64,000 nucleotides of DNA from Cydia pomonella. Its lineage: Eukaryota; Arthropoda; Insecta; Lepidoptera; Tortricidae. Below are positions 42,372 to 54,436 of this stretch, one piece after another. Positions within the stretch are counted from its first letter, which is position 1. Each line of letters starts with the position of its first letter. The DNA is taken from assembly GCF_033807575.1 (NCBI RefSeq), contig NC_084704.1, forward strand, positions 10,935,056 to 10,999,055, written 5' to 3'. The translations under genes and the position numbers were made by a program. The notes beneath the pieces were generated by a model. That model saw nothing but the letters and a program-made list of their open reading frames with translations, was not told where the DNA came from and made no database searches.

Positions 42372-42480
42372 TCCTAAACCCAACATGATTGTAAAAAATA
42401 TAGTCTCTTAGGAAAGTGAAAAATCGCGGAATGTATTGGGCCCTGTACACCACGACTTTTCTCTTTCCGCACAGTGGGCC

Positions 42481-42596
42481 TACCGCGGAAATCGAAATTC
42501 GCAAATTGCGGGGACCTTTCTCTTTTACTCTCACTAAGACGTAATTAGAGTGACAGAGAAAAATGCCCGCAATTGACGAACTTCGATTTCGCGGTT
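42481..42596. repeat. 116-bp palindromic MITE, inverted copy of 2523-2639
   Basis: Reads TACCGCGGAAATCGAAATTC at the left and GAACTTCGATTTCGCGGT at the right, with CTAAGACGTAATTAGAG in the centre. Confidence 0.7.
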
Positions 42597-43099
42597 ATGG
42601 CACAGGCTTATGTAGTAGTGGCAACACCAGATATCAATAGTCGTTTCGAAAATGCATTGTAATAGGTCAGTGCGAACTTGCTTAAGTGATGATAGTGTTG
42701 ATCCGCAGCAAAGAATGTAATACATAGCCAGTCGTACAATGTAAGTTATTGTACATTTTGCAATTGCTAAGGTAATATGTATCGTTAAAATGGTTTCATA
42801 GTCATAGAGCAGAATACATATTTTGAACAAATTGCGATCAGTGAACATAGTATCTAAACGTACACTATTCTGAATGTCAAATAGTTTCGGAAGAGAGCTA
42901 AAAGATGTCGCTACTACTCACAAAATCTGTTCGTTTTCGTTTGATTCACCCGTTGCTTTGCGTGCATTGCATGCAACATGCAATGCAAGTTTGCGAGTAA
43001 AGTTTGTTCTTGTTGGGTGCGTGACGTTCGGCGTTAAGCTAAGGAAGTTAATTCGTTGCACTTGATTGCACTTTACACATAATACTCCAGTTGTATTAC

Positions 43100-43220
43100 A
43101 AGAAGATTCGATAAGTTATCAACGGAACATTAAAATAAGTTTCGTTAGTGACTTGTGAAGTGAAGAATAAGTGTTGCTTAAGTTGGATCCGGAGTTGCAA
43201 TTGATCAGCTTGTCGCCGGG
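43100..43220 (+). promoter_or_regulatory. Candidate 5' non-coding exon ending in a splice donor
   Basis: GC-richer sequence ends in CGCCGG|GTAAGTTA, a near-consensus donor at about 43220. Upstream DNA lacks a frame. It would pair with the acceptor at 43647. Start and expression are unknown. Confidence 0.3.
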
Positions 43221-43648
43221 TAAGTTATTATTTATTCACTGCTGCATTAAAAAACTTAGTGTATTGTTGTAACTGCTAGTCTATTACTCCTTTGGTTCAT
43301 GGAAATTAAGTTTATGTCGTTACTGGATGGATTTTGCAAGATTCACACGTACGTATTTGGGAGCTCGTGTCATAAATTTGCAACTGCATTTTATCCTTGA
43401 ATTATTGATTATGCGTCACTGTTACTGGCCACTACATGACCACCGTTATGTTCACGCCTTTTAAGTATACTTAATTTAAGTCATAACAGGTTTTTACTTT
43501 ATGTTAAAGTTTTTGATTCACACATCTTTTATGACGGTTCCTAGGTAGGTAAATAATTTAGTCTGTTTGGTCCAACATTGGTCATGCAATGGTTTTTAAA
43601 CAGCTAAATTATACACAATTTACTTCATTTTATACATTTTTCTTCAGG

Positions 43649-43837
43649 ATGGACAACCAAACGATTGAACTTAGACTATTTATTTTGACCATATCTGAAT
43701 GCCAAGTAAATGTACTCAGATACTTATCTAAGTTTTACCTTTGCAGCATGCCAGCACATGATGTTGCACTAGAAAACCTTGGATCCGTACTCCCTGCCTG
43801 CACCACCCAGTCCTACCCATACTATCCTCTCATTTAA
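43649..43837 (+). CDS. Candidate 62-residue small protein after a splice acceptor
   Basis: TTTTTCTTCAG ends at 43647 and ATGG follows one base later, giving a good start context. The frame begins MDNQTIELRLFILTISECQ and ends TTQSYPYYPLI at TAA. A hydrophobic stretch lies near residues 9-16. No family recognised. The nearby donor at 43220 suggests a two-exon transcript, but the frame could equally be random. Confidence 0.25.
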   Translation: MDNQTIELRLFILTISECQVNVLRYLSKFYLCSMPAHDVALENLGSVLPACTTQSYPYYPLI

Positions 43838-44429
43838 GTTTAAAATTTTTTTACAATTGAATTGCTGTAAACTATTATGTCAATGTAAAAACATAATTTG
43901 TTAACTTCTAGTTTCTTCTGGCCATGTGTTAACCTTTTAAGTGGTAGTGTGTCAGGTCCCGACTACTAATGTCATTAAATTTTTAATTGTTTAATTGATA
44001 TAAGTAAAATCAAATGAAAACCACTCAAAGATCACTTATGCTATCTGAAGAGTTAATGTGTTGCTGACAGTATGTTGACAGGTGGGGAACTAGTGGGCTT
44101 ATCAACACTTTAAACAAAAGTGTATGATTTCCTCAAACCGCCTTTTCAGACAAATATAGTCCCCAGTTTCCTCTATGGATATGACAAAACAGAATATATT
44201 TTTTAAAATTTCTGAACTTTGACTCCAAGCAAATATAAAATATTGAGGGCCTGTGAATTGAAAATATTTTGATACAATTTGATGTATATCAACAACTGCT
44301 TTTGATTTTTATCAAATTTTTATTAAGTTTTATTAGAATTACAAGCATATAATTTTTCTTTATGGAATTTGTTTCTTGCTCCTAACTCTTTTAATAAACA
44401 AATAATTGAAAGAAGTCAAACATAGGGGC
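43838..44429. other. Non-coding stretch, nothing recognised
   Basis: AT-rich; no supported gene or repeat. Confidence 0.4.
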
Positions 44430-44780
44430 TTGGCTGTTAATATCCCGAGAGGAAAATGAGGACTATGTTTGTATGGAGAAGCAGTCATCTCCTTTCCTTT
44501 TAATACCAGTATGGTCAGTGAATCTCGAGGGCTATGAACATAACCATACCACCTCAGATGTTTTTCTGTCAGCTTTTCTGTTATTGGAGCTACTTTGAAA
44601 ACTACCCTGGATATAAACGTTTCTAATCTTGTCCATCATGGTGATACCGCTGACCAGCGTAACATGCGCATCTCTGTGGTGTGAAGCTTGTTCAGGTGGG
44701 GTTTCTTTGTAGCCCAGTACTCTGATCCGTACAATATTGCTGGTCTTACTGCATTTGATATTCTGTACAAACTATCTAAT
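44430..44780 (-). pseudogene. Decayed LINE RT C-terminal fragment
   Basis: The minus strand reads YGSEYWATK, then a HTTEMRMLRW-like segment and a degraded MDKIRN-type region, as in the C-terminal part of RTE-like reverse transcriptases. Several stops and shifts. Confidence 0.6.
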
Positions 44781-45148
44781 TAAGGCTGCTATCGATCTGG
44801 ATTTATCCTAGTTTGCATCAGGTCCCTGGGCCATCAGGGACAGTTTTAGAAAGTGTTCATGATTGCGATTGACACATCTATTAGCTATCTGTATGACAAA
44901 TTAATCATTGGATGGATAATAATAATTAGTTATAGGGTTGCAATGTATAAGAAAAAATAAAAACTGTTTTCTATGTTTTGTAAGTAAATAACAGTGGAAT
45001 AAGAAATGGGGTTAGATGTAATACCTACTAACATAAGAAAAAGACAGTATTATTCTATCAGCCTATGCTCCTCTGACAAATTATTTGCTAACCTATAGCC
45101 TCCTGAGACCCAGAAGCACCTAATGTCTGAATTACGCATTGGTTAGTG

Positions 45149-45211
45149 TTAAGTGTGACTTCATACATTTGTTGCTTGTGTTTAATAGCAAATGTATGAA
45201 CTCACACTTAA
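45149..45211. ncRNA. miRNA-like hairpin, 23-bp arms, 17-nt loop
   Basis: 45149-45171 and 45189-45211 are reverse complements with one mismatch (TTAAGTGTGACTTCATACAT on the left). A related half, AGCAAATGTATGAACTCGCA, occurs inside the MITE at 45738-46211, so it may be repeat-derived. No evidence of processing. Confidence 0.35.
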
Positions 45212-45302
45212 TGGTCCCCAGCAACCTCGGTTCTGCATACAAATGTAGTTACACTCTCATTTTAAAACAACTAGCTAGATTGCTCTGAAATTTTGTACTT
45301 AC

Positions 45303-45420
45303 AATAGTAAGTAAGTAAATATTCTTTATTGCACCAACAATTAGAATAAAAATAAATAAATAAAATAAATAGGTATAAAGACAATAGTTTATGTAGACTC
45401 AGATACCATAGTGAAAAAAA
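45303..45420 (-). mobile_element. LINE 3' tail fragment
   Basis: AAATATTCTTTATTGCACCA with flanking AGTAAGTAAGT repeats, like 38612-38765. Confidence 0.5.
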
Positions 45421-45737
45421 TAATACAGCCAATTTAAGACTTTCTTACAAAACTTGTTTTTGCTCTGTTTCGTTTTTTTATAAGGTGGAGCAATATAAAC
45501 AAATTTTTAGATTTTTAGAATCTTTAGATATACCTTATATCATTGTATGTGCAAAGTTTCATTACAATCTAACACATATGAGAACGAAACTCACGTTTGT
45601 ATGGGAAGGTGAAATTCAGCAGAGCTTGCCGGGGACTCTCAATGTGTAAAAATCAGACTTAAGGTCAGTTGACCTAAGTGATCAATGCCTCAGGGGTCTA
45701 TTTTAGATTTAAGTTAGTTATAGTAATCCTTTGTATA

Positions 45738-46211
45738 CACCGTGTTTTTATTGAATTGCGTTAACTCCGGGGTTTCGGTAAGTACGTTTAAGGAAACTAA
45801 ATGGCATAGTTAGTTTTCAAAAAAAAAAAATTTTTTTGTTTTTTTTTTATTTTTTTTATTTTTATAAAAGTAACTAAATGTTGCATATAGCGTTGTTGTA
45901 ACACGGGCATTACATTTAACTCAACAAAACAATTGAAAACTGTGACATATCAATGTCATTTCGAACGTCGATCGTCCGAGATAGTACTTACGTTTAGTAG
46001 CAAATGTATGAACTCGCACTAAACACTAATCAAGAAGTAAACAGGCCCTAAGGCAAGTGTACACGCTCGTAAGGGTCTTATAAGATAAAAATTAATGATT
46101 GATTATCTCCGAAAGGGAGTTAGTTAGAATATCGGTATCTTTGAGAAAGTTACTTTATTTAAGCTCAGGAATGCACCCTCGAAATTAACGCAAATCAAAA
46201 AAAACACGGTG
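45738..46211. mobile_element. 474-bp MITE of mariner type
   Basis: Inverted ends CACCGTGTTTTTATTGAATT and its partner ending AAAAAACACGGTG, about 27 bp, flanked by TA on both sides (45736-45737 and 46212-46213). No transposase frame. Confidence 0.8.
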
Positions 46212-46979
46212 TATATCCATTATGTACATTGTTATTGTAAATAAAATATAAAGTGATCAATCAGATCACAAAATAACATACCATTTTATGAATGGGCCAT
46301 GCAATTTTGCACCTTGTCCCTAATTTAAGTAGAGGGGAAGGACAAAATACATGTACTTTTGGTGGTGGTTTGTTATATTTATTATCATAGGTATTTATTT
46401 TTGCGGTGGGAGGGTGGGAACGTTAATTGCATGCAAAAAAATAAGCAAGTAAATGTAACGGGTTAGCACTAATTGACTAGCACGTTATTATTTCGCGGAT
46501 TAGCAAAGTAATATTTTTGTTTTAATAGGCCATCTTACCTTACCCATTTGACAAGATTTTTATGTGGGTACCGACTTAGTAAAAATACTAAAAATGAAGA
46601 TCCTTTAAAACAAAATATTTTATTTTTATTTTATCATTATCAAATGATTGCTTACTTAGCTTATGAACTGTAAGACCAATTCTAATAACGCGATAAAATT
46701 ACAGGAAAGGACGTTATAATTTCGTCATAGAAATAAGCTTTGGGCGCGGTCGACGACCGATAATCCCGCTCGTAGGCAGTTAGTGTGCTATGAGGTACTA
46801 TGAGGAATTAGAACCGACACCGCCCTTCGTTTGAGAATGACTTATACGCATTGAGTTATTATTAGTTATTACTTACGAACACTACATTAATTGGTGATGA
46901 AATGGCGTCTATGCCCATTTTCGTAGATTGATTGATTATTTATTTGCCATTTTTGCCAATAGTGGGATAACAAAGAGGC
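46212..46979. other. Non-coding stretch, nothing recognised
   Basis: Includes poly-T rich segments; no gene or repeat supported. Confidence 0.4.
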
Positions 46980-47140
46980 CTTAAAACTATTTGCAATATG
47001 TAACTACCCGTTGTTTGGACCCGGGTACGTCCTTAAACTACGTCCAAAAGAGAGGTATGGGCATTGTGAATGTCATCTCGCTTTGTGTGGTAGGGCACAG
47101 CCAGTGGATGTCATTCCAGATCTAGAGCAATTTAAAGTAA
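46980..47140 (+). repeat. Dispersed lepidopteran repeat fragment
   Basis: Contains GGACCCGGGTACGTCCTTAA and GTGAATGTCATCTCGCTTTG, a segment I know as widely repeated in Lepidoptera. The open frame through it is not considered a host gene. Confidence 0.5.
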
Positions 47141-47197
47141 GTTTCCTTAAACTTAAAAGAAATAGTAAGTATATTTCAGTGCAAGTCTGTAAAATGT

Positions 47198-47259
47198 GTC
47201 ATTATTCACGAGTACGGAGATGTCTTTGAAAGACACGGGACAAGTAAATAATGACACTT
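47198..47259. repeat. Short palindromic repeat, GTGTCATTATT ends
   Basis: GTGTCATTATT at the left and AATAATGACAC at the right, 62 bp, with GTCTTTGAAAGAC in the centre. Confidence 0.5.
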
Positions 47260-50068
47260 GCACACGTACATTGAACGATTTTTTATTTTATTGCGAAAAA
47301 GTTACAATAAAACAAATATTGGTTACGTGAGAGACGGCTTACAGACCGTGTACAGACCTTACGGTTACGAATTCTTCCTTGAACTTGAATGTTAATTCAG
47401 CACTATACACCACGTTCAGCGTTGATTTACATTGCAAAAATTAATCACAACAACTCATTTCATACAAAAACACTCTCACAGTTGCAATAAGTTGAATAAC
47501 TAAATGAACTAAATTTTAAGTGAAAATACTGAAAATGGCAAGCGCCGGTTTTACTTTTTAATTTTTTCTGTCAACGACAGCCAACGTGGCAGTGATAGTT
47601 TCACTCAGTCAATAGCTATTTTTTTTGTGAAACATCGTATTACATAACAATTAATTTATATAATAACAACATATAATAAAATAAATAAAAATGGCGAAAT
47701 AAAAACATATAATAAAGTTTTTGGACATCCAAACTCTTTGGTGTGGATGTATGGATTACGGTCAGAAATAAATTTAAAAACGTTGGAAAAGTATAAAGCA
47801 TTAGTTCGCTTAACAGCTACGTAAAATAGCACTTTTTGAGCAACTGTATTAAAACAATATTTACATTTACAAGTACGTACCTGCCAGTACCTAATCCTAA
47901 TACCCACTAAGCCCACTACTACTATGCTACTACGCAACTACTTACTCTTGAATGCATCAAGAGTTTGATCACGAGCTCCTAGTGAGTATTATATTCTTTG
48001 ATCACGAGTTTCATGCCCAATATTGTTTGTACATACCCCACTCAACGTCATTTCAAAGAAGTTTCGGTTGAACACTTGTATAAAAACTATTCTTAGAACG
48101 TAGTGATTATATGCTCTTTGACTATTATAATAAAGTGACAGTTGGCAGTGACTGCAAACTAATAATTAACGTGATTAGGATGGAAAGTAAGCTATGATAC
48201 TAAAGTGCATTTAATATACTGAGTGTGATGGATATAACATAATATATTTTAAGTAAAAAACTGCATAAAAAATAAAAGCGACGGGGCGACAGAGGTGCGG
48301 CGGCGGTGAGTGGCGAGATCCAATCTTATTACCTTTGAATTTCCTCCTGATAATAGGTACCAAACAGTCCATCAAATGTGTTACATTGTGTTGTGCTGGC
48401 TTACTTTTTGTATAACTACCTACATTTCTCGTATGTTACTCACTCCATTAGCCTTATTTATGCTCGCTACTAAACAAACCTGTAAAATTTTATTGACCTC
48501 TGCCATAAACAAAATCTAAGTATTCGTGCCATAAAAAGTCAACTCAACTGCCTTGCTTGCATACGGCAAGTACCTGTTCCGGAAATAGTCGGTCGTGTTT
48601 TGATGAAGCACCTCACATGTGCCGGCTTTCTAAACGATAATACTGGATGGGAATGCTCGCAATAAAAAAAAGCATCAAATTCAGGTATTAGATATGAGTG
48701 AGGCAGTATTCTTTCCTATGTTTAAAGTATTTAACGTGGCCCGGAGGAAATGACATTTTTTGTGATTTGTTTAAAACTTTATTTGCCTATCGTCTTAAAA
48801 GGATAGGTATGGACGCCATCATTCAAATGGCTGTCTGGCCGTTGCCGCTTCTGAAGCCAGTCAGGTAAAATGTGAATACTCGTACGAAATTGAGAAATCC
48901 TTTAGCGTTGTCTACTGTCTGCGGTCTCGTAAGTGGTGCGTTGAGTATAGAAGCTTACTTAGATTTTCAACCTTTGCGGATACGTACGATGGTTGTAGCT
49001 GTTGACATAACAGCTTGGTGACTGATGACAGTGTCTGTCCCTTACCATCACCCCTCATATTTTTTTGTCACGCCACACGCTATCATACGCCCGATGATTA
49101 AATAATTGTTTTTTCAAAAAATTGGTAACTAGCACGCATGGATATGTAGATCCGGTTAAACTCTAATTATAAGAACTTTGTTTACATTCAATACTGTTTT
49201 TGGTATTTTACTCGTATATCGTAATAAGGCTTAATTACATCCAGTTCTTGGGTTTATGCTTCCGCCGTTATTGCCTTCAACGCTCAAAATGGTTGTGCTT
49301 TATATTTTGTTAATGATCTGCACCTTAAAAAATAAGTTTCCATTTAATAATGAAAAGTATAAGTTAGCTCAGGTATTAAGTAATAATTGCATATACACGG
49401 ATTAATTTCATTTTGTCTGAGGATTAACTGTATTAGAACTGAATTACATTGGTAGGAGAAGTCTTCAATTACGAAAATTGGCATTTATTAAATTTCCCGA
49501 AATATGTTTGCTATTAATGAATTTTAATAATTAGTCCGATTGTAAACAATTACATCACAAGAACAATCTGCACAAATGCACCAGCGAACCGCGTTGTGGC
49601 CAATTTATATAAATTATCCGATCCTGTGCTGTACCAGTGGTTGGTACACTTTCTAACTTTAATTACCGCCTTTTCCAGTTGTTTGGACTCACATTGTCAA
49701 CGTTCTTCCGCGTCATTATCGCTGCTCTAGAACGTTTATACCATTTCCCATTCCCTATAAACAAGCGGACATTTACCTTGCAAATGCTTGCACAGACCGC
49801 GAAAATTAATGACTTGGGCAGAAGCTTTCCCGAGTCTTATTAATCTGTATCACGGTGACACAAGTATTATCTTCACAGTTAAGTTCTCGTCGTCACCAAC
49901 CCAAAACCCAATTTGTATTTATTCTCTCGGAAGTTATTTCATAGGGTTATAGTTTAAAAAATGAAATATTATTTTCTTGTAACCATTGGTAACATTTTGA
50001 AATGGGAAATAGGTTTATTTATAATTACTGTTTGATGAAATAAAATTATATTAAGAAAAAAAAAAACC
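47260..50068. other. Non-coding stretch, no gene seen
   Basis: AACGTAGTGATTATATGCTC near 48099 also occurs at 33547, so a small dispersed repeat is present. A GC-rich stretch ending GGCGGCG|GTGAGT near 48305 resembles a first-exon donor but has no partner. Otherwise nothing recognised. Confidence 0.4.
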
Positions 50069-50141
50069 TGTTTCCGCCCGGGATCGAACCGGGGGCCTTG
50101 TGCGTGTGAAGCACACGTGATAACCGCTACACTACGGAAAC
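50069..50141 (-). tRNA. tRNA-Val(CAC): tRNA-Val (anticodon CAC)
   Basis: Reads valine codon GUG in cytosolic translation. On the minus strand the acceptor arms GTTTCCG and CGGAAAC pair fully, with discriminator A. The D arm contains TAGTGTAGCGGTTATCAC and the anticodon stem is TGTGC/GCACA around loop TTCACAC (anticodon CAC). The T arm is CCCGGTTCGATCCCGGG. Length 73 nt without CCA and no intron. A run of 11 T directly downstream serves as the polymerase III terminator. Confidence 0.96.
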
Positions 50142-50940
50142 GTTGAGGACATTGGTGAAAAAGTCGTTCAGTGTGTGTTGTCTCTGTAATGTTATGCTCC
50201 ACTTATTAAACGAATCGCCAATCTACTATTTACTCTTGCGTGTGCAAAATGCATTGACGTAATGGAGTTAGCCTGAAGCCTAAGACACATTGTAATTGCA
50301 ACCAAATGTGTAATAATAACCCGGTCTTTGAATTCGCTCTATTCAAAATATAGATGTTTGTGCTAGGTATTCCTTTGATCTATTACATATAATAAATGTA
50401 CTTACATGATCGCTTATCATTTTTGCTTATCGGTAATACCAAAACATTGGATGGTCACGGTCATTTTCATTTTTTGATTCTCAATGTATTAGCTAAATTT
50501 GATAAGATCACACGACACGGAGTCATCGTTGAATTCTCAATACTCTAAAGATTAGCCAACCATCTAAAACAAAGAAATGGCCGCTTAATTATACGGCGAT
50601 GGCGGCGGGTTACAAAAGATGCACCTTCGTAAGCAATTAACGCATGTGTTGAGTCACCGCGATCACTGATCGCTGCCCGCCTAAAGTTGTGTGCATGTAC
50701 GAGTAGGGCTGCAATTACCTGCGTTGCCGACTCCGGATAAAATTCACAAACCCGGGGCGTTTTAATCCTATAAACCCGACACCGTAAGATTCCCGGACAC
50801 CGTGGAATCTTGTTTTTATTATGAAGTGGACGAGGTTTTGAAAGATCCATACGAGGACAAATTCTGAAAATGTACCTACTCCCTTGCATTCGTCGGCTTG
50901 TGATATTGATGAATGAGGGTTAATTAATAATAATAAAATA
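50142..50940. other. Non-coding stretch, nothing recognised
   Basis: No supported gene or repeat in this stretch. Confidence 0.4.
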
Positions 50941-51247
50941 ATTCAGCCTATATACGTCCCACTGCTGGGCACAGGCATTCTATCATGCACGAGAGGGTTT
51001 GGGCTATAGTCTCCACGCTAGCCCAATGCGGATTGGGGACTTCACATACACCTTTGAATTTCTTTGCAGATGTATGCAGGTTTCCTCACGATGTTTTTCC
51101 TCACCGAAAAGCTAGTGGTTAAAAATGTTATCTCGCACATAAGTTCCAAAAAAACCATTGGTGCGAACTAGGATTTGAACCCGCGACCTCCGGATTGAAA
51201 GTCGGACGCTCGTCGGACGTCATATCGACTCGGCCACCACAGCTCTT
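50941..51247 (-). mobile_element. tRNA-derived SINE
   Basis: The tRNA-like head is at the right: on the minus strand GTGGTGGCCGAGTCGATATG holds the A-box and GCGGGTTCAAATCCTAG the B-box. The body has AATGCGGATTGGGGACTTCA and TATAGTCTCCACGCTAGCCC, typical of an abundant lepidopteran SINE. The tail runs into TAATAATAATAAAATAATTC at the left. Confidence 0.8.
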
Positions 51248-51429
51248 AATGAGAGAGAGAGAGCGTTTATTCGTGTCTAAATAATAATAATAAAAAAAGA
51301 AAACAACAAGTAACATAACATAACATATACGCCACGAAATGGCTAATAATTATTGAGGGTTAAATATCAATCAGTTACAATAATGCTTGAATCGTAATAA
51401 AAAGCAATACCTAATACAAAATAATTTAT

Positions 51430-51650
51430 AAATAATAAATAAGTATTATTAAATATATAAGAAAGTCCCTACATTCTTGCACAACTTGACTAAGTCCTAC
51501 GGTAAGCCATGAAGCCTTGTGTTGTGGGTACTCACAAATACTGAAATACATAGAAAACATCAATGACCTAGGAACAAATTACCGGGATTCGAACCCAGGA
51601 CCATCGGCTTCATAGGCAGGATCACTACCCACTACGCCAGACTAGTTGTC
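51430..51650 (-). mobile_element. Second tRNA-derived SINE family
   Basis: Minus strand starts GTCTGGCGTAGTGGGTAGTG, with B-box TGGGTTCGAATCCCGG near 51590. The tail contains GACTAAGTCCTACGGTAAGC, related to the fragment at 23765-23880. Confidence 0.75.
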
Positions 51651-51885
51651 AAAAAAAAAAGCGAATTTATCGAGCTCTGCTGAGCTCAAAAGGTTTTTAT
51701 TATGCTCTGGTTTGCTAACGAATTCCACGAGGTTATCGAACTTGCCAAACGAATATTAATTATGTAAACCTAACGCATATTAATGAGATGGAATGATCTA
51801 TTACAATAGTAAATATTGTAGAAGTGTTTAGGTGATTTGAAGACGTTTAGTTAAAATTAAAGATTGTGAGGAGTTATATTACAAT

Positions 51886-52503
51886 AACCGGCCAAGAGCA
51901 TGTCGGGCCACGCTCAGTGTAGGGTTCCGTAGTTACTCTTCCGTCACAATAAGCTAAACTGGAGCTTAAAGTATAGTAAATTGTTAAACAAGGGATGAAA
52001 CGGTACCTTTCACCCGAGTTAAACAAATAGGCTTTGCATAATCAGTACCTAATTAAAGTAAGTCTTTTTACTATGAAGGGAAAACTTTTTGCGATAACTC
52101 AAAAACAGCTAAACTGATCATATCCGCTATAGTTTTCATTTAATGTCTTTCTTAAGCTCTACTTCCACGATTTTTTTCATATTTTTTGGACCTATGGTTC
52201 AAAAGTTAGAGGGGGGGGGACACATTTTTTTTTTCTTTCGGAGCGATTATCTCCGAATATATTCACTTTATCAAAAAATGTTTCTTGAAAACCCCTATTA
52301 GTTTTGAAAGACCTTTCCAACGATACCCCACACTCTAGGGTTGAAGCGAAAAAAAAAATTGACCCCCACTTTACGTGTAGGGGAGGTACCCTAAAAAAAA
52401 TTAAATTTTAGATTTTATTGTACGACTTTGTCGGCTTTATTGATTTATATATCCATGCCAAATTTCAGCTTTCTAGCACTAACGACCACGGAGCAAAGCC
52501 TCG

Positions 52504-52558
<55 letters not shown>

Positions 52559-52617
52559 GGACATGGCGAAACTATAAGGGTTCCGTTTTATGCCATTTGG
52601 CTACGGAACCCTAAAAA
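51886..52617 (+). repeat. Near full-length GGTTCCG-bounded dispersed repeat, 732 bp
   Basis: Starts AACCGGCCAAGAGCATGTCG, has TAGGGTTCCGTAG shortly after, and ends GGCTACGGAACCCTAAAAA. A (CAGA)n run at 52503-52557 precedes the 3' end. Longest copy of the family in the window. Confidence 0.75.
52503..52557 (+). repeat. (CAGA)n microsatellite inside the dispersed repeat
   Basis: About 13 units of ACAG. An open frame running through it (52418-52795) is not a gene. Confidence 0.9.
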
Positions 52618-54034
52618 GGCTAGTTTTACGGCAGTGAATCTGCAAATTACATCACAGGCCTCAAATCTAACATGTCGTGGTCAGTGTTACCACATTATAA
52701 GGCCCTTAAATCCATTGAAAATTGATTGCACAACGATATCAATGGATGTTGACGACATAATAGCGACGCCATTAAAGTTGACACCGACCGTGTGAGATAA
52801 TGAAACCACGAGCTTGATTGAAGCTTATCTCTTTCCAAGGACAAGGGCTTACTATCAATTGATAAGGTAACCAAGCTAATGGCTGTTGTGTAATAAGTAA
52901 TTCAATTGTTTTGTGTTAATACGAACAAAAATGTTGTAACAATGATGATACTAAGCCTACGCATGACTTGCACACACCTTGCAGTGTTTTGAGGTGTGTT
53001 TGGGCGGCAATTTTTTTTATTAAGGCCAGACTGGTAAGTAACCAATTTTTATATGTAAGTACCTACTTGGGTTCTATTTACAAAGCTTTTACAGATCCGT
53101 ATTTTATCGCAAGTCTTGGTCTTATAACTGACCAAAACAGGGTTCCACTGTGACAAACGAGATGGTACAGCTTGTCCTAACCGTGCTGATTATTAACCTA
53201 TCACGAATATAGCGCGCGTGAATCGGAGTGCGTGCCTGTCGCAGCGTGAAATTTGCGTACGCTGGCTGAGCAAGCCCGCGTGCGTGACAACACCGCATGA
53301 TACTTTGGAAACCCCTTAACTTGATATGGCTAATCTTTCATATCTTCTAAGAACTTTATTTGTACAATTTTAGGAGTTTTTGGGGTGTCAGTGCACGATT
53401 TACGACAGATTTTATAATACTGTGTTCCAAATACCGAAACCTTAGTGCTCGTTTAAGAATATTACAGTAGACAGTACAGTACTTAAGTTGCTCCAGGTAA
53501 ACTATACTAAATCTTAGACTACATTTCAGAGCAACTTCCAGATTACAAATAAGTAATATTATAGTTGTTCTAACAAGCAGAAAGAATGTAGTCGTCAGGC
53601 TCATATACTTGTGTTGAGTCTTTAATACCTATATAGTAAGAATTACATTTATAATTATAACATATAGGTAATTTAATTTACCTGAAATATTTAAGATCGA
53701 AGTAAACAAGTCAAAATATTGCACTAAAACTGTTAACATTATTTTAACTTGTTTACATCGATCCTCACAAAGTGCATTTCTCAGCGGGTATACATTTCTG
53801 TATAAGAAGTTCTTGTTTTCAATATCGTGTAATTCCGGTTGCATGTTTATGCGTTGTAAATGTTTTGTGATGTCGCTTAGGGTAACTATTCTAAGGGTGG
53901 ATTTAGGGTTGGTACCGTAAGTCGGTATCACTTGTTTATGTTTTCAAAGGGAGGTAAGGTAATAGCAGCTCGAGGAACAGCAAAACCAAAAATACCAAAC
54001 CTTTGATATTATTGGTATTGCACATCGAGATAGT
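52618..54034. other. Non-coding stretch, nothing recognised
   Basis: No supported gene or repeat. Confidence 0.4.
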
Positions 54035-54436
54035 TTTTTAGGGTTCCGTAGCCAAATGGCAAAAAACGGAACCCTTATAGATTGACATAACGTCCGTCTG
54101 TCTGTCCGATTATGTCACAGCCACTTTTTTCCGAAACTATAAGAGCTATACTGTTCAAACTTGGTAAGTAGATGTATTCTATGAACCGCATTAAGATTTT
54201 TCACACAAATATAGAAAAAAAAACCAATAAATTTTGGGGGTTCCGCATACTTAGAACTGAAACTCAAAAAATCTTTTTTCATCAAACCCATACGTGTGGG
54301 TTATCTATGGATAGGTCTTCAAAAATGATATTGAGGTTTCTAATATAATTTTTTTCTAAACTGAATAGTTTGCGCAAGAGACACTTCCAAACCGTACGGA
54401 ACCCTTCAAGGGCGAGTCCGACTCGCACTTGGCCGC
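54035..54436 (-). repeat. GGTTCCG-bounded dispersed repeat, shorter copy
   Basis: Starts TTTTTAGGGTTCCGTAGCCA with GTCCGTCTGTCTGTCCG and ends GGCGAGTCCGACTCGCACTT followed by GGCCGC, the reverse of the family order. Confidence 0.75.

Noticed and set aside
47011..47229. 72-residue frame with CHLALCGRAQPVDVIPDLEQ
   Set aside because: It lies in a dispersed repeat and ends in a palindromic repeat; not a host gene.
51166..51245. tRNA gene candidate at the head of a repeat
   Set aside because: It is continuous with a known type of SINE body and does not fold as a complete tRNA.
52418..52795. 125-residue frame
   Set aside because: It runs through the (CAGA)n tract and repeat ends, giving RQTDRQTD filler.
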